Assembly: GCA_025992705.1 (NCBI GenBank)
Contig: DAJPGJ010000001.1
Location: 1-64,000, forward strand
DNA length: 64,000 nt
Direction of reading: 5' to 3'
Source of the DNA: Coriobacteriaceae bacterium
Lineage (GTDB): Bacteria; Actinomycetota; Coriobacteriia; Coriobacteriales; QAMH01
Shown here: positions 7,826-17,322 of the stretch, piece by piece
Position numbering within the stretch: position 1 is the stretch's first letter
Layout of the letters: each line of letters starts with the position of its first letter
Notes under the pieces: model-generated
Told to the model about the DNA's origin: nothing
Database searches by the model: none
What the model saw: the letters and a program-made list of their open reading frames with translations, nothing else
Program-made: the position numbers and the translations under genes

Positions 7826-10564
7826 TTAGTCGGTCACCGGCTCGCCGTCTTTGTAGCGCTGCCAGGTAATCTTTCCATCCTTGTCAATTACCTTCTTGTA
7901 GGAATTGACGATGGCGTTCTCGTAAGTGTTCTGATCGTCAAACGCATTGCTAAAGCTCACGGTAAACTCTCCGCCAACACCAGCGGTGACATGCACGTGC
8001 TTGCGGGCGATATCCACGACTTTCATGTTCGTAGCCGAAAGCTCCTCAATGGCGTAGTAGCCCTCGTCCAGACCGGTGAGCTCGGTGCTCTGCACGCCGT
8101 TGGCGGTCAGGTGCATCGCAAGCGTGCCTTTCCAGGTGGCGTTCTGGGCGTTACCGCTCCTCACAAACGCCACGCAATCCGCTTCGGTGTCGAACCTGTA
8201 CACGTTGAAGGCGACGTTTGCCTCATCGTACTTGCCAAAGTCAAAGCCCTCGAGATTCTTGGTCACGGTGAGCTTGCTGCCCGCAGGCGCGTTGGTAAAC
8301 GTCACAGCGAACTCGCCATTACCGGACTCGTCTAGGACAAGCTCGCCATAGACGCCCGTGGCCGTCTTGTCCGTTGCGCCGCTGGGCGCAAGCAAACTGG
8401 AGACGGGCGTGTTACCGGTGTTCACGATCGTGTCCTGAGTTGCCTGCCCAAAGCCAAGATCCTTGCCCGTATCGACCGCATAGCCTTGCAGGCTGTAGGT
8501 CTTGGCGACAGCGCCCTCGAGAAGCTCGTTGACGATGATGGCACCCGGCTCGCCCTCGACATGCTTATAGGGAACGTCCGTGAAGGTGATGTACTGGCCG
8601 GCCTTGAGCTCGATTCCCGTCACCTTGTTCTGAACCACGTCATATGTCTTCGAGCTAACCTCCTTGCCGTCACTCTTGTTGTAAACAGTGCCGGTAATGG
8701 ATGCGGGCTCGGTATTCGTTCCGATGTAATGCTCCGGAGTTGCCCACTCGGGCGAAATAATCATCTCGAAATCGAACGTGGCATCGGGATCATCGGCACC
8801 TTCGAGCATCTTGGAGATGGTGACCTTTGTCTTGCCATCGACCGGTGTCTCCTGCGAAGGCGGAGTCACCTGCCTGTTCGTGACGGTCACGGTCGTCAGG
8901 CCATTGGCGCCCAGAATGCCGGTGGCCGTACCCAGGGCACTTGAGTCATGATGCGCATCCCCGTCCTTGGTGACGGCACACGTGCCCTTGTCGGCACTGA
9001 CAGTGCCAAACTTATATGAGGCAGCGGGCTGCTCCTCCGTGCCTTCCTTTGCCTTGTAGGAAAGCTCCTTGATGATGTACGTGCCTTCTTTGTCGTCAAG
9101 GGCAAAGGGCATATCCGCAAACTCGATGCTCTCGCCCGCGTGCAGGCTGAAGGTAATCGCATGATTCTCGTCGAAGACGTACTCCGATGTCACCGTGTTT
9201 CCGGCGGCATCGACAAGCTTGCCGGAGACCTTGCGATCCTTATACGACACGTCTTCCCCGAATCCGGGCGAAGCGATGAGCTCGAAATTGAAGACGGCTG
9301 TGGGGTCATCATTTGCGTCATCTGCAGACTTCTCGACGCTCTTGGTAACCTTCAGCGGTCTCGGGTCGAGCACCTTCTTGTTGGTGAAGACGACCTCGGT
9401 AGCGTGGGTTATGTACTCTTCGCCATATTGATACCATGACCAATTAGGCGTCACTTCTTTGTGATCTTTATCGTAATAAAACTGAACCTTACTGCAGAGT
9501 GCAACGAATTTGCCATCTACAACATAGCCACCGCCCTTATCAGTCTCTCCGGCACTAGTATTCGGCTCATCGACGACATTTCCATCAAAATCGTAGTAGA
9601 CCCAGCCATTTTGATTAATGTTGAAATACCAATTTGTAGTCGCCGGATCAGTATCGTTGTTGAAATATATATCGCTGTAATAGTCATCCGAACTGCAGTT
9701 CGGATCAGCAATTTCATTACCATTCACGTCAAAGAACGCATATTTATAATCGTAATCGTCTTTACTGCAATTAGGTTCATTCACCACATTGCCATCATCA
9801 TCGTAATACGTGTAGAGATATTCCTTGTACTCGTCATAAGCGGTCTTGCCAGTGGTGCCCGTGCCCTCAATCGTGCCTTTTGCAGCATCGGGATGCACCT
9901 CGACTCCCGAAAAGTCGTAGCCGGCCTTAGCAGCGGCACTGTCGTAACCGATGAGCTCCTTCACGATGAAGTTGCTATCCTTTTTATTGCCATGTTTATC
10001 GTAGGCATCATCATAGGCAAATGGCATGTTCTCGAAGAGGATGCGCTGGCCGGCCTTGAGCGAGAATCTAACTGTATGGTCCTTGATGCCAAGAGTCACC
10101 ATGCCCAGAACGGGATTGCCATAATCGTCTATCGCGTCTGTTACGGCCGTCATGCCATTGATCGTAGCAGCTTCCGAAGCGCTACCGGCATCAACGGCGG
10201 CGGGCGTAAGGATGGCCTTTCCGGCGTCATCATAGGTGACGTCGTAGACAACACCCTCGACTGACGTGACCTTGGAGCCTTTAGTGTCCTTGTCAATCTG
10301 GTTAAGCTCGTCATTGACGTACTCGGGCGAGACGGTCAGCTCGAAATCGAACAGCGTGTCGCCCGAGGACTCCGTCCCCGGCTCGAGCTGTTTCTCGACG
10401 GACACCGGCTTTAGGACGGGATTGTAGCTGCCACCCTCATAGCCGTTGGCTATTGCGGCAAATGCTATGGCAACACCCACCAAAACGGCCATGATCGCCA
10501 CTATTGCCATGGGGACGAACTTCCGCCTGGAAGCTCCCTGCGCCTCGACGTTTGCACTACTCAT
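7826..10564 (-). CDS. Large multidomain pilin-like surface protein
   Basis: 912 aa from the ATG at 10564 (GAGGAGG nine bases upstream; an in-frame TTG at 10573 abuts the ribosome site and was rejected). An N-terminal helix (MAIVAIMAVLVGVAIAFAAIA) anchors or exports it. Then come FctA-like pilin isopeptide-linkage modules. Each begins V-x-K-x-[LV]-E, continues F-x-FEL/FEM-x-x-SPE, then F-S-L-x-A-G-x-x-I-x-F-x-[ND]-[MV]-P, and ends EL...VTFTN. Copies lie at about residues 50-400, 405-590 and 605-765, with a fourth CnaB-like module to about 885. The first is interrupted by a Tyr/Asp/Asn-rich insert. No LPXTG was found at the C terminus. Probably a stalk or adhesin of a fibre-like surface structure. 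Confidence 0.8.
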   Translation of the reverse strand: MSSANVEAQGASRRKFVPMAIVAIMAVLVGVAIAFAAIANGYEGGSYNPVLKPVSVEKQLEPGTESSGDTLFDFELTVSPEYVNDELNQIDKDTKGSKVTSVEGVVYDVTYDDAGKAILTPAAVDAGSASEAATINGMTAVTDAIDDYGNPVLGMVTLGIKDHTVRFSLKAGQRILFENMPFAYDDAYDKHGNKKDSNFIVKELIGYDSAAAKAGYDFSGVEVHPDAAKGTIEGTGTTGKTAYDEYKEYLYTYYDDDGNVVNEPNCSKDDYDYKYAFFDVNGNEIADPNCSSDDYYSDIYFNNDTDPATTNWYFNINQNGWVYYDFDGNVVDEPNTSAGETDKGGGYVVDGKFVALCSKVQFYYDKDHKEVTPNWSWYQYGEEYITHATEVVFTNKKVLDPRPLKVTKSVEKSADDANDDPTAVFNFELIASPGFGEDVSYKDRKVSGKLVDAAGNTVTSEYVFDENHAITFSLHAGESIEFADMPFALDDKEGTYIIKELSYKAKEGTEEQPAASYKFGTVSADKGTCAVTKDGDAHHDSSALGTATGILGANGLTTVTVTNRQVTPPSQETPVDGKTKVTISKMLEGADDPDATFDFEMIISPEWATPEHYIGTNTEPASITGTVYNKSDGKEVSSKTYDVVQNKVTGIELKAGQYITFTDVPYKHVEGEPGAIIVNELLEGAVAKTYSLQGYAVDTGKDLGFGQATQDTIVNTGNTPVSSLLAPSGATDKTATGVYGELVLDESGNGEFAVTFTNAPAGSKLTVTKNLEGFDFGKYDEANVAFNVYRFDTEADCVAFVRSGNAQNATWKGTLAMHLTANGVQSTELTGLDEGYYAIEELSATNMKVVDIARKHVHVTAGVGGEFTVSFSNAFDDQNTYENAIVNSYKKVIDKDGKITWQRYKDGEPVTD
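9540..9830 (-). repeat. Degenerate Tyr/Asp/Asn repeat region inside the pilin-like gene
   Basis: Three imperfect units of about 32-40 codons follow the pattern [YF]-x-[DV]-[DN]-GN-[VE]-[VI]-x-[ED]-PN-[CT]-S. The segments are YYDDDGNVVNEPNCS, FFDVNGNEIADPNCS and YYDFDGNVVDEPNTS. The DNA here is visibly AT-rich compared with the rest of the gene. Confidence 0.7.
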
Positions 10565-10655
10565 ACGCCACAACCTCCTCGTCTCACGAAGGTCTTCTCT
10601 CTCAGTCGTTTTCCCCGCTCAAGGAGGAAATAGCGACAGTAATTCCAAGATAGCT

Positions 10656-10661
10656 ATTATA
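10656..10661 (-). promoter_or_regulatory. Candidate -10 box for the surface-protein operon
   Basis: TATAAT on the minus strand, about 92 bases upstream of the ATG at 10564 and overlapping the last codons of the amidase gene. No convincing -35 hexamer was seen at 17 bases. It would allow the surface operon to be transcribed independently of the genes before it. Confidence 0.45.
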
Positions 10662-11355
10662 AGCGAGCGTTGACCTCACGGGCAAGGGCGGGGAGTTTAC
10701 CGTTGAGATACGGACCGGGACATATCGTATCCGGATTGAACATGCGATGGGTCGTCAACGTGCCCCTCTCATCACCCGTGTAAGTGAACTCGGTGATGTC
10801 GTTGCGCTTGCAGATGTCGACGCAGAGCTCGACGAGCGCATCGTAGGCGGCATCGCTCACGTGCCAATCCCCGTCCGCCTCGTCGTTGGCCACCTCAATG
10901 GTGATAGCACGCTCGTCGTTCTCCCGGTCGCTCGAGGTCCAGGCCCGGTTCTTCTCCTCGACGTAAAGGGCCACGTTACCATCGCTGTCTATGGCATAGT
11001 TGGAGGATGCGCGCCGGTCACGGTCAGAAAAGCGGCTACCCAGCTCCTCGAGGGAAAGGTCACCGGCCATGTGGTGGATCGTGATCTTCGTGATGTCGTC
11101 ATCGCGTGGGAAATCCGCGTTGGGACTCAACATCACGTAATCGGTGAGCGGACTGTTATCAGCGATGACCTGCGCCTGTTCCTCCTGCGTCAGCACACGA
11201 TCAACGTTGTCGGGCAGGGAGCTGTATTCGACAATGCAGAGAACAGCCACGGCAATGACAAGGACGACAAAGCTGGCGAGCAGCAAGCGCGCGGCACGCC
11301 ATGGATGCTCTGGGGCACCTGGGGCGGCAGCATCGTGTCTCACATCGTCTCCCAT
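10657..11355 (-). CDS. Membrane-anchored N-acetylmuramoyl-L-alanine amidase (Amidase_2)
   Basis: 232 aa. One N-terminal helix (AARLLLASFVVLVIAVAVLCIVEY) anchors a C-terminal extracytoplasmic Amidase_2/PGRP domain. Zinc-site signatures are ITIHHMAG (first His), then AITIEVAND, and TTHRMFNPDTICPGPYL (second His and the Cys). The enzyme would cut the amide between MurNAc and L-Ala of peptidoglycan. The domain normally binds zinc through His-His-Cys, all present here. The start lies 12 bases after the O-antigen-ligase-like gene, so the two are probably co-transcribed. It may be involved in envelope remodelling beside the surface-protein locus. Confidence 0.85.
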   Translation of the reverse strand: MGDDVRHDAAAPGAPEHPWRAARLLLASFVVLVIAVAVLCIVEYSSLPDNVDRVLTQEEQAQVIADNSPLTDYVMLSPNADFPRDDDITKITIHHMAGDLSLEELGSRFSDRDRRASSNYAIDSDGNVALYVEEKNRAWTSSDRENDERAITIEVANDEADGDWHVSDAAYDALVELCVDICKRNDITEFTYTGDERGTLTTHRMFNPDTICPGPYLNGKLPALAREVNARL

Positions 11356-11367
11356 GGCTCCACCTCC

Positions 11368-12747
11368 CTAGATTCCCAGCGCGTAGCAGAGGGCAAGAGC
11401 GGCAAACCCCAGGGCAAAGGCCCCGGCAAGAATCTTGACCGGTGCGCCGCACAGGCACGCCCCTGTCTCTCGCGGGGAGCCTGCCGTCACCATCATTAGA
11501 CCGGTGATCGCCGGGAAGAAGAAGCTCGTATCGAACATGTTGTGGACAAAGAAGGCGATGAAGCCACCACGTTGCTCGGGATTGCGGCGCTTGAGAAAGA
11601 AGCGCACGACGATGACCAGCAACATGAGCGCCGCTATGAGGCCAAGCTCCACGGAGATGTGCAGCAGACTGTTGTGGATATGCCAAGTGTTAAAGTACGT
11701 GTCGCCGTCCGCCATGTTCAGCATGCGCCACTGGTAGGGGCCGACGCCGAAGAGCGGATTGACGGACAGATAGCCAAAGCCGTTGCCCATCATCTCGAGG
11801 CGCTCAACGAAGGTTGCCGGCGCACTGCCGCGAATGCATGCGGCGGCGACGGCAAGGAGAGGCCCCAGGATGGCGAGGGGCACCGTAAGGTGCATATGCG
11901 CCCGCAGGTAGTCGTCGAGGCGGGGCCAAAACGCCACGAGCACGACGAGGTAGGCGAGCGTGACGACGTTGAAGAGCGGCAGATCGCCCCAGGACGGCGC
12001 AAGGTACAGACATAGGCCCGTCCCCACCCCAATCGCGAGCTTGACGACCATGACGGCGGCATCGGCTCCCACCGCGCCCCAGGTCCGATCGCGCTTGCCG
12101 TAGAGTAGCATCGCGATGGCACCGATGACGAGGGCGCCAAAGCTGCCGAGCGAAAGCGTGAGGGCAAGGGCCACGAGAATGATGGGCTCACCGTGGCGCA
12201 AGACACGATCGGGCGTTTCATCGGACTTGAGGGCACGCAGGGCAAACCAGGCAATCACCAGGAAGATGCCCTCGGCGTTCGCACCGGAAAGCGGCCAGTT
12301 CAGCCGGGATACCACGCCACCGAACGCATTGCAGGCAAAGAGCACGATGGCGACAGCACCCGCCACGATGGCCCAGGCTACGCATCCCCGACGCATGAGG
12401 AATGTCTCTTCATCACCCATACTGGCTATGGCCAGGTAGATTGCGAGGAAAACCGCCTCCACGCATACGTAGCCCTCGGTCAGGGTCCCGTAGGTGACAA
12501 AGGTCGCGATGGCACCTATGACGATATAGATGACGAGCGGTATGAAGATCCACAGGTCAAGCTTCATGCTGCGCTTCGTGAGAATGGCGACGCAGAGCAT
12601 CGCGCCGAGTGCGCATACGAACATGGCGTTTCCGACGCCGGTGAACGACAGTGCGACGATGGCCAACAGCATGCAGATGGCCACGCAGTTGTCGCTCACG
12701 AACTGGGCAACGTCGAAGCGCGGGGTGTCTGCGGACTTCGCGCCCAC
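11368..12747 (-). CDS. O-antigen ligase-like polytopic membrane protein
   Basis: 459 aa if started at the GTG at 12747, directly after the TAG of the preceding gene (GAGGG upstream). The longer frame to 12834 would overlap that gene by 86 bases with a basic non-membrane leader. There are about 10-12 predicted membrane helices. The large loop contains the WaaL/Wzy-type signature VNPLFGVGPYQWR followed by HIHNSLLHISVELGLIA, where the histidines are typical. Family members join or polymerise polysaccharides at the outer face of the membrane. In this Gram-positive context it may act on a cell-wall glycopolymer; the substrate is unknown. Confidence 0.78.
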   Translation of the reverse strand: MGAKSADTPRFDVAQFVSDNCVAICMLLAIVALSFTGVGNAMFVCALGAMLCVAILTKRSMKLDLWIFIPLVIYIVIGAIATFVTYGTLTEGYVCVEAVFLAIYLAIASMGDEETFLMRRGCVAWAIVAGAVAIVLFACNAFGGVVSRLNWPLSGANAEGIFLVIAWFALRALKSDETPDRVLRHGEPIILVALALTLSLGSFGALVIGAIAMLLYGKRDRTWGAVGADAAVMVVKLAIGVGTGLCLYLAPSWGDLPLFNVVTLAYLVVLVAFWPRLDDYLRAHMHLTVPLAILGPLLAVAAACIRGSAPATFVERLEMMGNGFGYLSVNPLFGVGPYQWRMLNMADGDTYFNTWHIHNSLLHISVELGLIAALMLLVIVVRFFLKRRNPEQRGGFIAFFVHNMFDTSFFFPAITGLMMVTAGSPRETGACLCGAPVKILAGAFALGFAALALCYALGI

Positions 12748-12748
12748 C

Positions 12749-15700
12749 CTAGGCCCTCGCAGCGTCTTCCTCGATACGCTCCATGACCTGTGCGGCTTGC
12801 TCCTCGGCCTGCTCCTTCTGGTTGTTGAACGCAACGGCGATCATGAGCTTGATGCGGTTGAGCTGGTTGACCTCGCTCGCACCCGGATCGTAGTCCACGG
12901 CCACGATGTTGCTCTGCGGATACTGGCGGCGCATCTCCTTGATGACCGCCTTGCCCACGACGTGGTTGGGCAGGCACGCGAAGGGCTGACAGCACACGAT
13001 GTTGGGCGTGCCCTCCTTCACGAGCTCGACCATCTCGCCCGTGAGCAGCCATCCCTCGCCCATGGTGTTGCCCAGGTCGATGATGTCGCTTGCGCCCTGT
13101 GCGATGTCCTCGATATGCATGATGGGCTCGAAGCGCTCGGAGGCGGCCAGGGCCTTGCGCACCGGATCGCGCAGCTTCTCGAAGAACGCGACGACGCCCT
13201 TGGCGCCCACGTACTTCTTGAGGTTGGGCGTGAGCTCCTGGTGTCTGAACGCCGGATTGAGCATGCCGAAGAGGAAGAAGTCGACGAGGCCGGGCACGTT
13301 TGCCTCGCAGCCCTCCTCCTCGATGATCTGCACGATCTGGTTGTTTGCCGTGGGGTGGAACTTCACGAGAATCTCGCCGACGACGCCCACGCGCGGTTTG
13401 CTGCCGAAGTTCTCGCAGGGCAGCGTATCGAAGTCGTGCACGATTTCCTTGATGACGCGTTTGACATCCTTCCACTTGAAGTCGCACACGTTTTCCTTGA
13501 GGTAATCCATCCACTTGCGGAAGAGCTTGTCGGTACTGCCCGGAACCTCCTCGTAGGGACGCACGCGATACAGGCACATCATGAGCAAATCGCCCAGGAT
13601 GAGCGCCGGCACAGCCGTCTTGAGCATCGTGGGAGTGACCTCGAAGCCGGAGTTGCGCTCGCCCGTGTCATTGAACGACAGCGAGATGACCGGTACGTGG
13701 TCAAGCCCCGCCTCGTGCAGGCCCTTGCGGATGAGCGAGATGTAGTTGGTCGCGCGGCAACCGCCACCGGTCTGCGTGATGATGAAAGCCGTCTTGTCCA
13801 TGTCGTACTTGCCGCTGGTGGCCGCTTCCATGATCTGGCCGGTGACGAGGATGGATGGATAGCAGATATCGTTGTTCACGTACTTGAGGCCCGCATCCAC
13901 GGCCGACGGATCCACGCTCGGCAGCAGCTCCATGTTATAGCCGTAGTGATGGAAGATGGGCACGAGCAGCTCGAAGTGGATGGGCGACATCTGCGGGGCG
14001 AGAATCTTGTAGCCCGCATCCTGCATCTCCTTCGTGTACTCGGCGCGCGGGAACTCGGTCGATGCCGCGTCGCGATTGGGCGTGAAGTCGAAGTCGATGC
14101 CGCATTCGCTCGGCAGCTCGGGCTCGACGTCGACGGAGGTCGCGTCGCCCCTGTCCGTGTGCAGTGTCTCGACGGAGCTCGCCGCGATGTCGACGGCAGC
14201 CGAGCTCTTGCCGGGTTGCACGGGCATCTCGCGCAGTTCCTCCTGCTGGCGCAGCGCGGCCATGAGCGAGCGAATGCGGATGCGTGCCGCACCCAGGTTC
14301 GAGACCTCGTCAATCTTGATGACGGTGTAGACCTTGCCGCTTCCCTCGATGATCTCCTGTACCTCGTCGGTGGTGAGCGCATCAAGGCCGCAGCCAAAGG
14401 AGTTCATCTGCACGAGATCCAGATCGCTTCGCTGGGTCACGACCTTGGCCGCGTTGTAGAGGCGCGTGTGATACATCCACTGGTCGTATACGCGCAAGTT
14501 GCGCTGCAGCTCGCCCAGATGCGCCACGGAATCCTCCGTGAGCACGGCCATGCCATAGCCGCAGATGAGCTCGGGCAGCGAGTGGTTGATCTCGGGGTCG
14601 ATGTGATAGGGACGGCCCGCCAGCACGATGCCGTGACCGTTGTTCTCCTCGATCCAGCGCAACGTCTCCTCGCCCTTGGCGCGCATGGTCGACTTGAAGT
14701 CGAGATCTGCTTGCCAGGCAAGGTCGATGGCATCCGAGATCTCGACACGCGTGGGCCACTGCATGGCCAGCACATCGACGCCTTGTGCCTTGAGGTCTTC
14801 CTTGCGCCTCTTCACGAGATGCTCGAAAAGGCGCTTCTTGAGAGCCTTCTTGTCGTCGTAGGGAATGAACGGGTTGAGGAATTGCGTGCGGCTGTCTTCG
14901 AGCTCGTCGATGTTGAGCTTGAGCGCCTCGGAATAGCTCATGACGATGGGGCAGTTGTAGTGGTTGTTCGCGCCCTCGTCCTCCTGACGCTCCCAGCGGA
15001 TGCAGGGCATCCAGATGAAGTCCACGTCCTTGTCGAGCAGGTCCATGATGTGCCCGTGCGAGAGCTTGGCCGGATAGCAGGCGTTCTCGGAGGGCATGGA
15101 CTCGATACCAGCCTCGTAGGTCTTCTTCGTGGAGGGGTCCGAGAGCACGACGCGGTAGCCCAGATGCGTGAAGAAGCTGTGCCAGAACGGGTAGTTCTCG
15201 TACATGTTGAGCGCACGCGGAATGCCCACGGTGCCATATTTGGCGGCTTCCTCGACAAGCGGTTCGCGGTCGAAGAGCAGCTTGTCCTTGTACGCGAAGA
15301 GATTGGGCACTTCCTTGGCCGGCTTCTTGATGCCGGCGCCGCGCTCGCAACGGTTGCCCGTGATGAAGCGGCGATGCTTGCCCGTCTCCTCGTCGATGCC
15401 GAAGTCGTTGATGGTGAGCAGGCAGTTGTTCTCGCAGCGTCCGCAGCGCACCGCCGTGTGCTTGATATCGAGCTCGTCGATTTGCTCGGGGCGCAGTAGC
15501 GTCGACTTCGCCCCCGTCGCGCGATCGCGTGCCAGCAGCGCGGCACCCCAGGCGCCCATGTTGCCGGCGATGTCGGGACGAATCGCATCGTGCTCGCTCA
15601 GGTTCTCGAACGCGCGCAAGACGGCGTCGTTGAGGAAGGTACCGCCCTGGACGACCGCATGCTCACCCAGCTCGGAGGCATCGCGCAGCTTGATGACTTT

Positions 15701-17296
15701 GAACAGCGCGTTCTTGATGACGGAGTACGACAGGCCCGCCGAGATGTCGGCCGGCGTCGCACCCTCCTTCTGCGCCTGCTTGACGCGGGAGTTCATGAAG
15801 ACCGTGCAGCGGCTGCCCAGATCGACGGGGGCCTCGGCCTTGAGCGCCTCGGCGGCGAACTCCTCGATGGGCATGTTGAGCGAGGTCGCAAAGGCCTCGA
15901 TGAAGGAGCCGCAGCCTGCCGAACAGGCCTCGTTGAGCATGATGTGCTCGATGACGCCCTCCTTGACGTGCATGCACTTCATGTCCTGGCCGCCGATATC
16001 GAGGATGAAGTCGACGTCGGGGCAGAGCTCGCGCGCGCCACGCAAGTGCGCGACCGTCTCGATCTCACCGGAGTCGGCCTGGATGGCCTCGAGCAGAAGC
16101 GCCTCGCCATAGCCCGTCGTGGTGGCATGCCCGATGGTCACAAGCGGGTTGCCCTCCGCATCGCGTGGAATCTGGTCGAAGAGATCACCGAGCATGGCGC
16201 GAGCCGCGCCGAGCACATCGCCCTTGTTGTTGACGTAGTAGCTATAGAGAATCTCACCCTTCTCGCCCACGAGCACCGACTTGAGTGTCGTGGAGCCGGC
16301 ATCTATGCCGAGATACGCCACGCCGCGATAATCGGCAAGGCTCGCCTTGGGAACGGTCGCCTTGGCATGACGCTTCTTGAACGCCTCGTAATCCCTCTCG
16401 TTCGCGAAGAGCGGCTCGAGGCGCTGGACCTCGCTGCCCTGAATGCTGCCGAGCTTGCTCATGCGATCCTTGAGCTCGGCGAGGCTCACGATGTCATCAT
16501 TGGCCTCGGAGGCAAACGCCGCACCGCGCGCGACGAAGAGGTGCGATTCCTCCGGGATGATCGTCGTCTCGTCGGTGAGCTCGAGCGTTTCGATGAAGCG
16601 CTGGCGAAGCTGTGGCAGATAATGCAGCGGGCCACCCAGGAAGGCGACGTTGCCCCGAATGGGGCGACCGCAGGCCAAACCCGAGATAGTCTGCATGACG
16701 ACGGCCTGAAAGATCGACGCGGCGATATCCTCACGCTTGGCGCCCTCGTTGAGCAACGGCTGTACGTCGGTCTTGGCAAACACGCCGCAACGCGATGCGA
16801 TCGGGTAGATGATGTTGTGCTCCTTGGCCATCTCGTCCAGGCCGGAGGCGTCGGTATTGAGCAGGGCGGCCATCTGGTCGATGAACGCGCCCGTGCCACC
16901 GGCGCAGGTGCCGTTCATGCGCTGCTCGATGCCGCCATCGAAGTAGATAATCTTCGCATCCTCGCCGCCGAGCTCGATGGCAACGTCGGTGGCGGGGATA
17001 ATGCGTTCGATGGCCGTCTTGTTGGCGATGACCTCCTGCACGAAGGGCACGCCCAGCCAATTGGCGAGCAGCAGGCCGCCCGAACCGGTGATGGTGATGG
17101 TCGCCTGGCCATCGCCCACTGCCTCGAGCGCCTCGTCGATGATTTCGACGATGGTTGCGCGCACGTCGGAATGGTGGCGACGATACACGCTGAAGACGAT
17201 TTCGTCGTTCGGGTCGAGCACGAGCAGCTTGACCGTCGTCGAACCTACGTCAACGCCAATCCTGAGCGTGTCCTGCTTGCTGTCCTGGGTACTCAT
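12749..17296 (-). CDS. Giant 2-hydroxyacyl-CoA dehydratase activase/dehydratase fusion
   Basis: 1515 aa. Two BadF/BadG/BcrA/BcrD ATPase modules come first: residues about 10-265 (GVDVGSTTVK, NGTCAGGTGAF, SRCGVFAKTD) and about 325-590 (LGIDAGSTTLKSVLV, EACSAGCGSFIEA). The Cys residues in these loops are those that hold the [4Fe-4S] cluster of HgdC-type activases. A DUF2229-like region follows (about 690-910), then an HgdB-like 2-hydroxyacyl-CoA dehydratase part (about 1140-1480; MQDAGYKILAPQMS...CYPSILVTGQ). ATP hydrolysis would drive low-potential electron injection. The physiological substrate of the long fusion form is unknown. The ATG at 17296 has GAGGAG seven bases upstream. It follows the UPF0210 gene by 26 bases. 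Confidence 0.88.
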   Translation of the reverse strand: MSTQDSKQDTLRIGVDVGSTTVKLLVLDPNDEIVFSVYRRHHSDVRATIVEIIDEALEAVGDGQATITITGSGGLLLANWLGVPFVQEVIANKTAIERIIPATDVAIELGGEDAKIIYFDGGIEQRMNGTCAGGTGAFIDQMAALLNTDASGLDEMAKEHNIIYPIASRCGVFAKTDVQPLLNEGAKREDIAASIFQAVVMQTISGLACGRPIRGNVAFLGGPLHYLPQLRQRFIETLELTDETTIIPEESHLFVARGAAFASEANDDIVSLAELKDRMSKLGSIQGSEVQRLEPLFANERDYEAFKKRHAKATVPKASLADYRGVAYLGIDAGSTTLKSVLVGEKGEILYSYYVNNKGDVLGAARAMLGDLFDQIPRDAEGNPLVTIGHATTTGYGEALLLEAIQADSGEIETVAHLRGARELCPDVDFILDIGGQDMKCMHVKEGVIEHIMLNEACSAGCGSFIEAFATSLNMPIEEFAAEALKAEAPVDLGSRCTVFMNSRVKQAQKEGATPADISAGLSYSVIKNALFKVIKLRDASELGEHAVVQGGTFLNDAVLRAFENLSEHDAIRPDIAGNMGAWGAALLARDRATGAKSTLLRPEQIDELDIKHTAVRCGRCENNCLLTINDFGIDEETGKHRRFITGNRCERGAGIKKPAKEVPNLFAYKDKLLFDREPLVEEAAKYGTVGIPRALNMYENYPFWHSFFTHLGYRVVLSDPSTKKTYEAGIESMPSENACYPAKLSHGHIMDLLDKDVDFIWMPCIRWERQEDEGANNHYNCPIVMSYSEALKLNIDELEDSRTQFLNPFIPYDDKKALKKRLFEHLVKRRKEDLKAQGVDVLAMQWPTRVEISDAIDLAWQADLDFKSTMRAKGEETLRWIEENNGHGIVLAGRPYHIDPEINHSLPELICGYGMAVLTEDSVAHLGELQRNLRVYDQWMYHTRLYNAAKVVTQRSDLDLVQMNSFGCGLDALTTDEVQEIIEGSGKVYTVIKIDEVSNLGAARIRIRSLMAALRQQEELREMPVQPGKSSAAVDIAASSVETLHTDRGDATSVDVEPELPSECGIDFDFTPNRDAASTEFPRAEYTKEMQDAGYKILAPQMSPIHFELLVPIFHHYGYNMELLPSVDPSAVDAGLKYVNNDICYPSILVTGQIMEAATSGKYDMDKTAFIITQTGGGCRATNYISLIRKGLHEAGLDHVPVISLSFNDTGERNSGFEVTPTMLKTAVPALILGDLLMMCLYRVRPYEEVPGSTDKLFRKWMDYLKENVCDFKWKDVKRVIKEIVHDFDTLPCENFGSKPRVGVVGEILVKFHPTANNQIVQIIEEEGCEANVPGLVDFFLFGMLNPAFRHQELTPNLKKYVGAKGVVAFFEKLRDPVRKALAASERFEPIMHIEDIAQGASDIIDLGNTMGEGWLLTGEMVELVKEGTPNIVCCQPFACLPNHVVGKAVIKEMRRQYPQSNIVAVDYDPGASEVNQLNRIKLMIAVAFNNQKEQAEEQAAQVMERIEEDAARA

Positions 17297-17322
17297 ATGC
17301 GTCTCCTCAGGCGTATGGACGA

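Noticed and set aside
12748..12834. 29-codon extension of the O-antigen-ligase-like protein
   Set aside because: It overlaps the activase gene and is Arg/Ser-rich; a GTG with GAGGG directly follows the activase stop.
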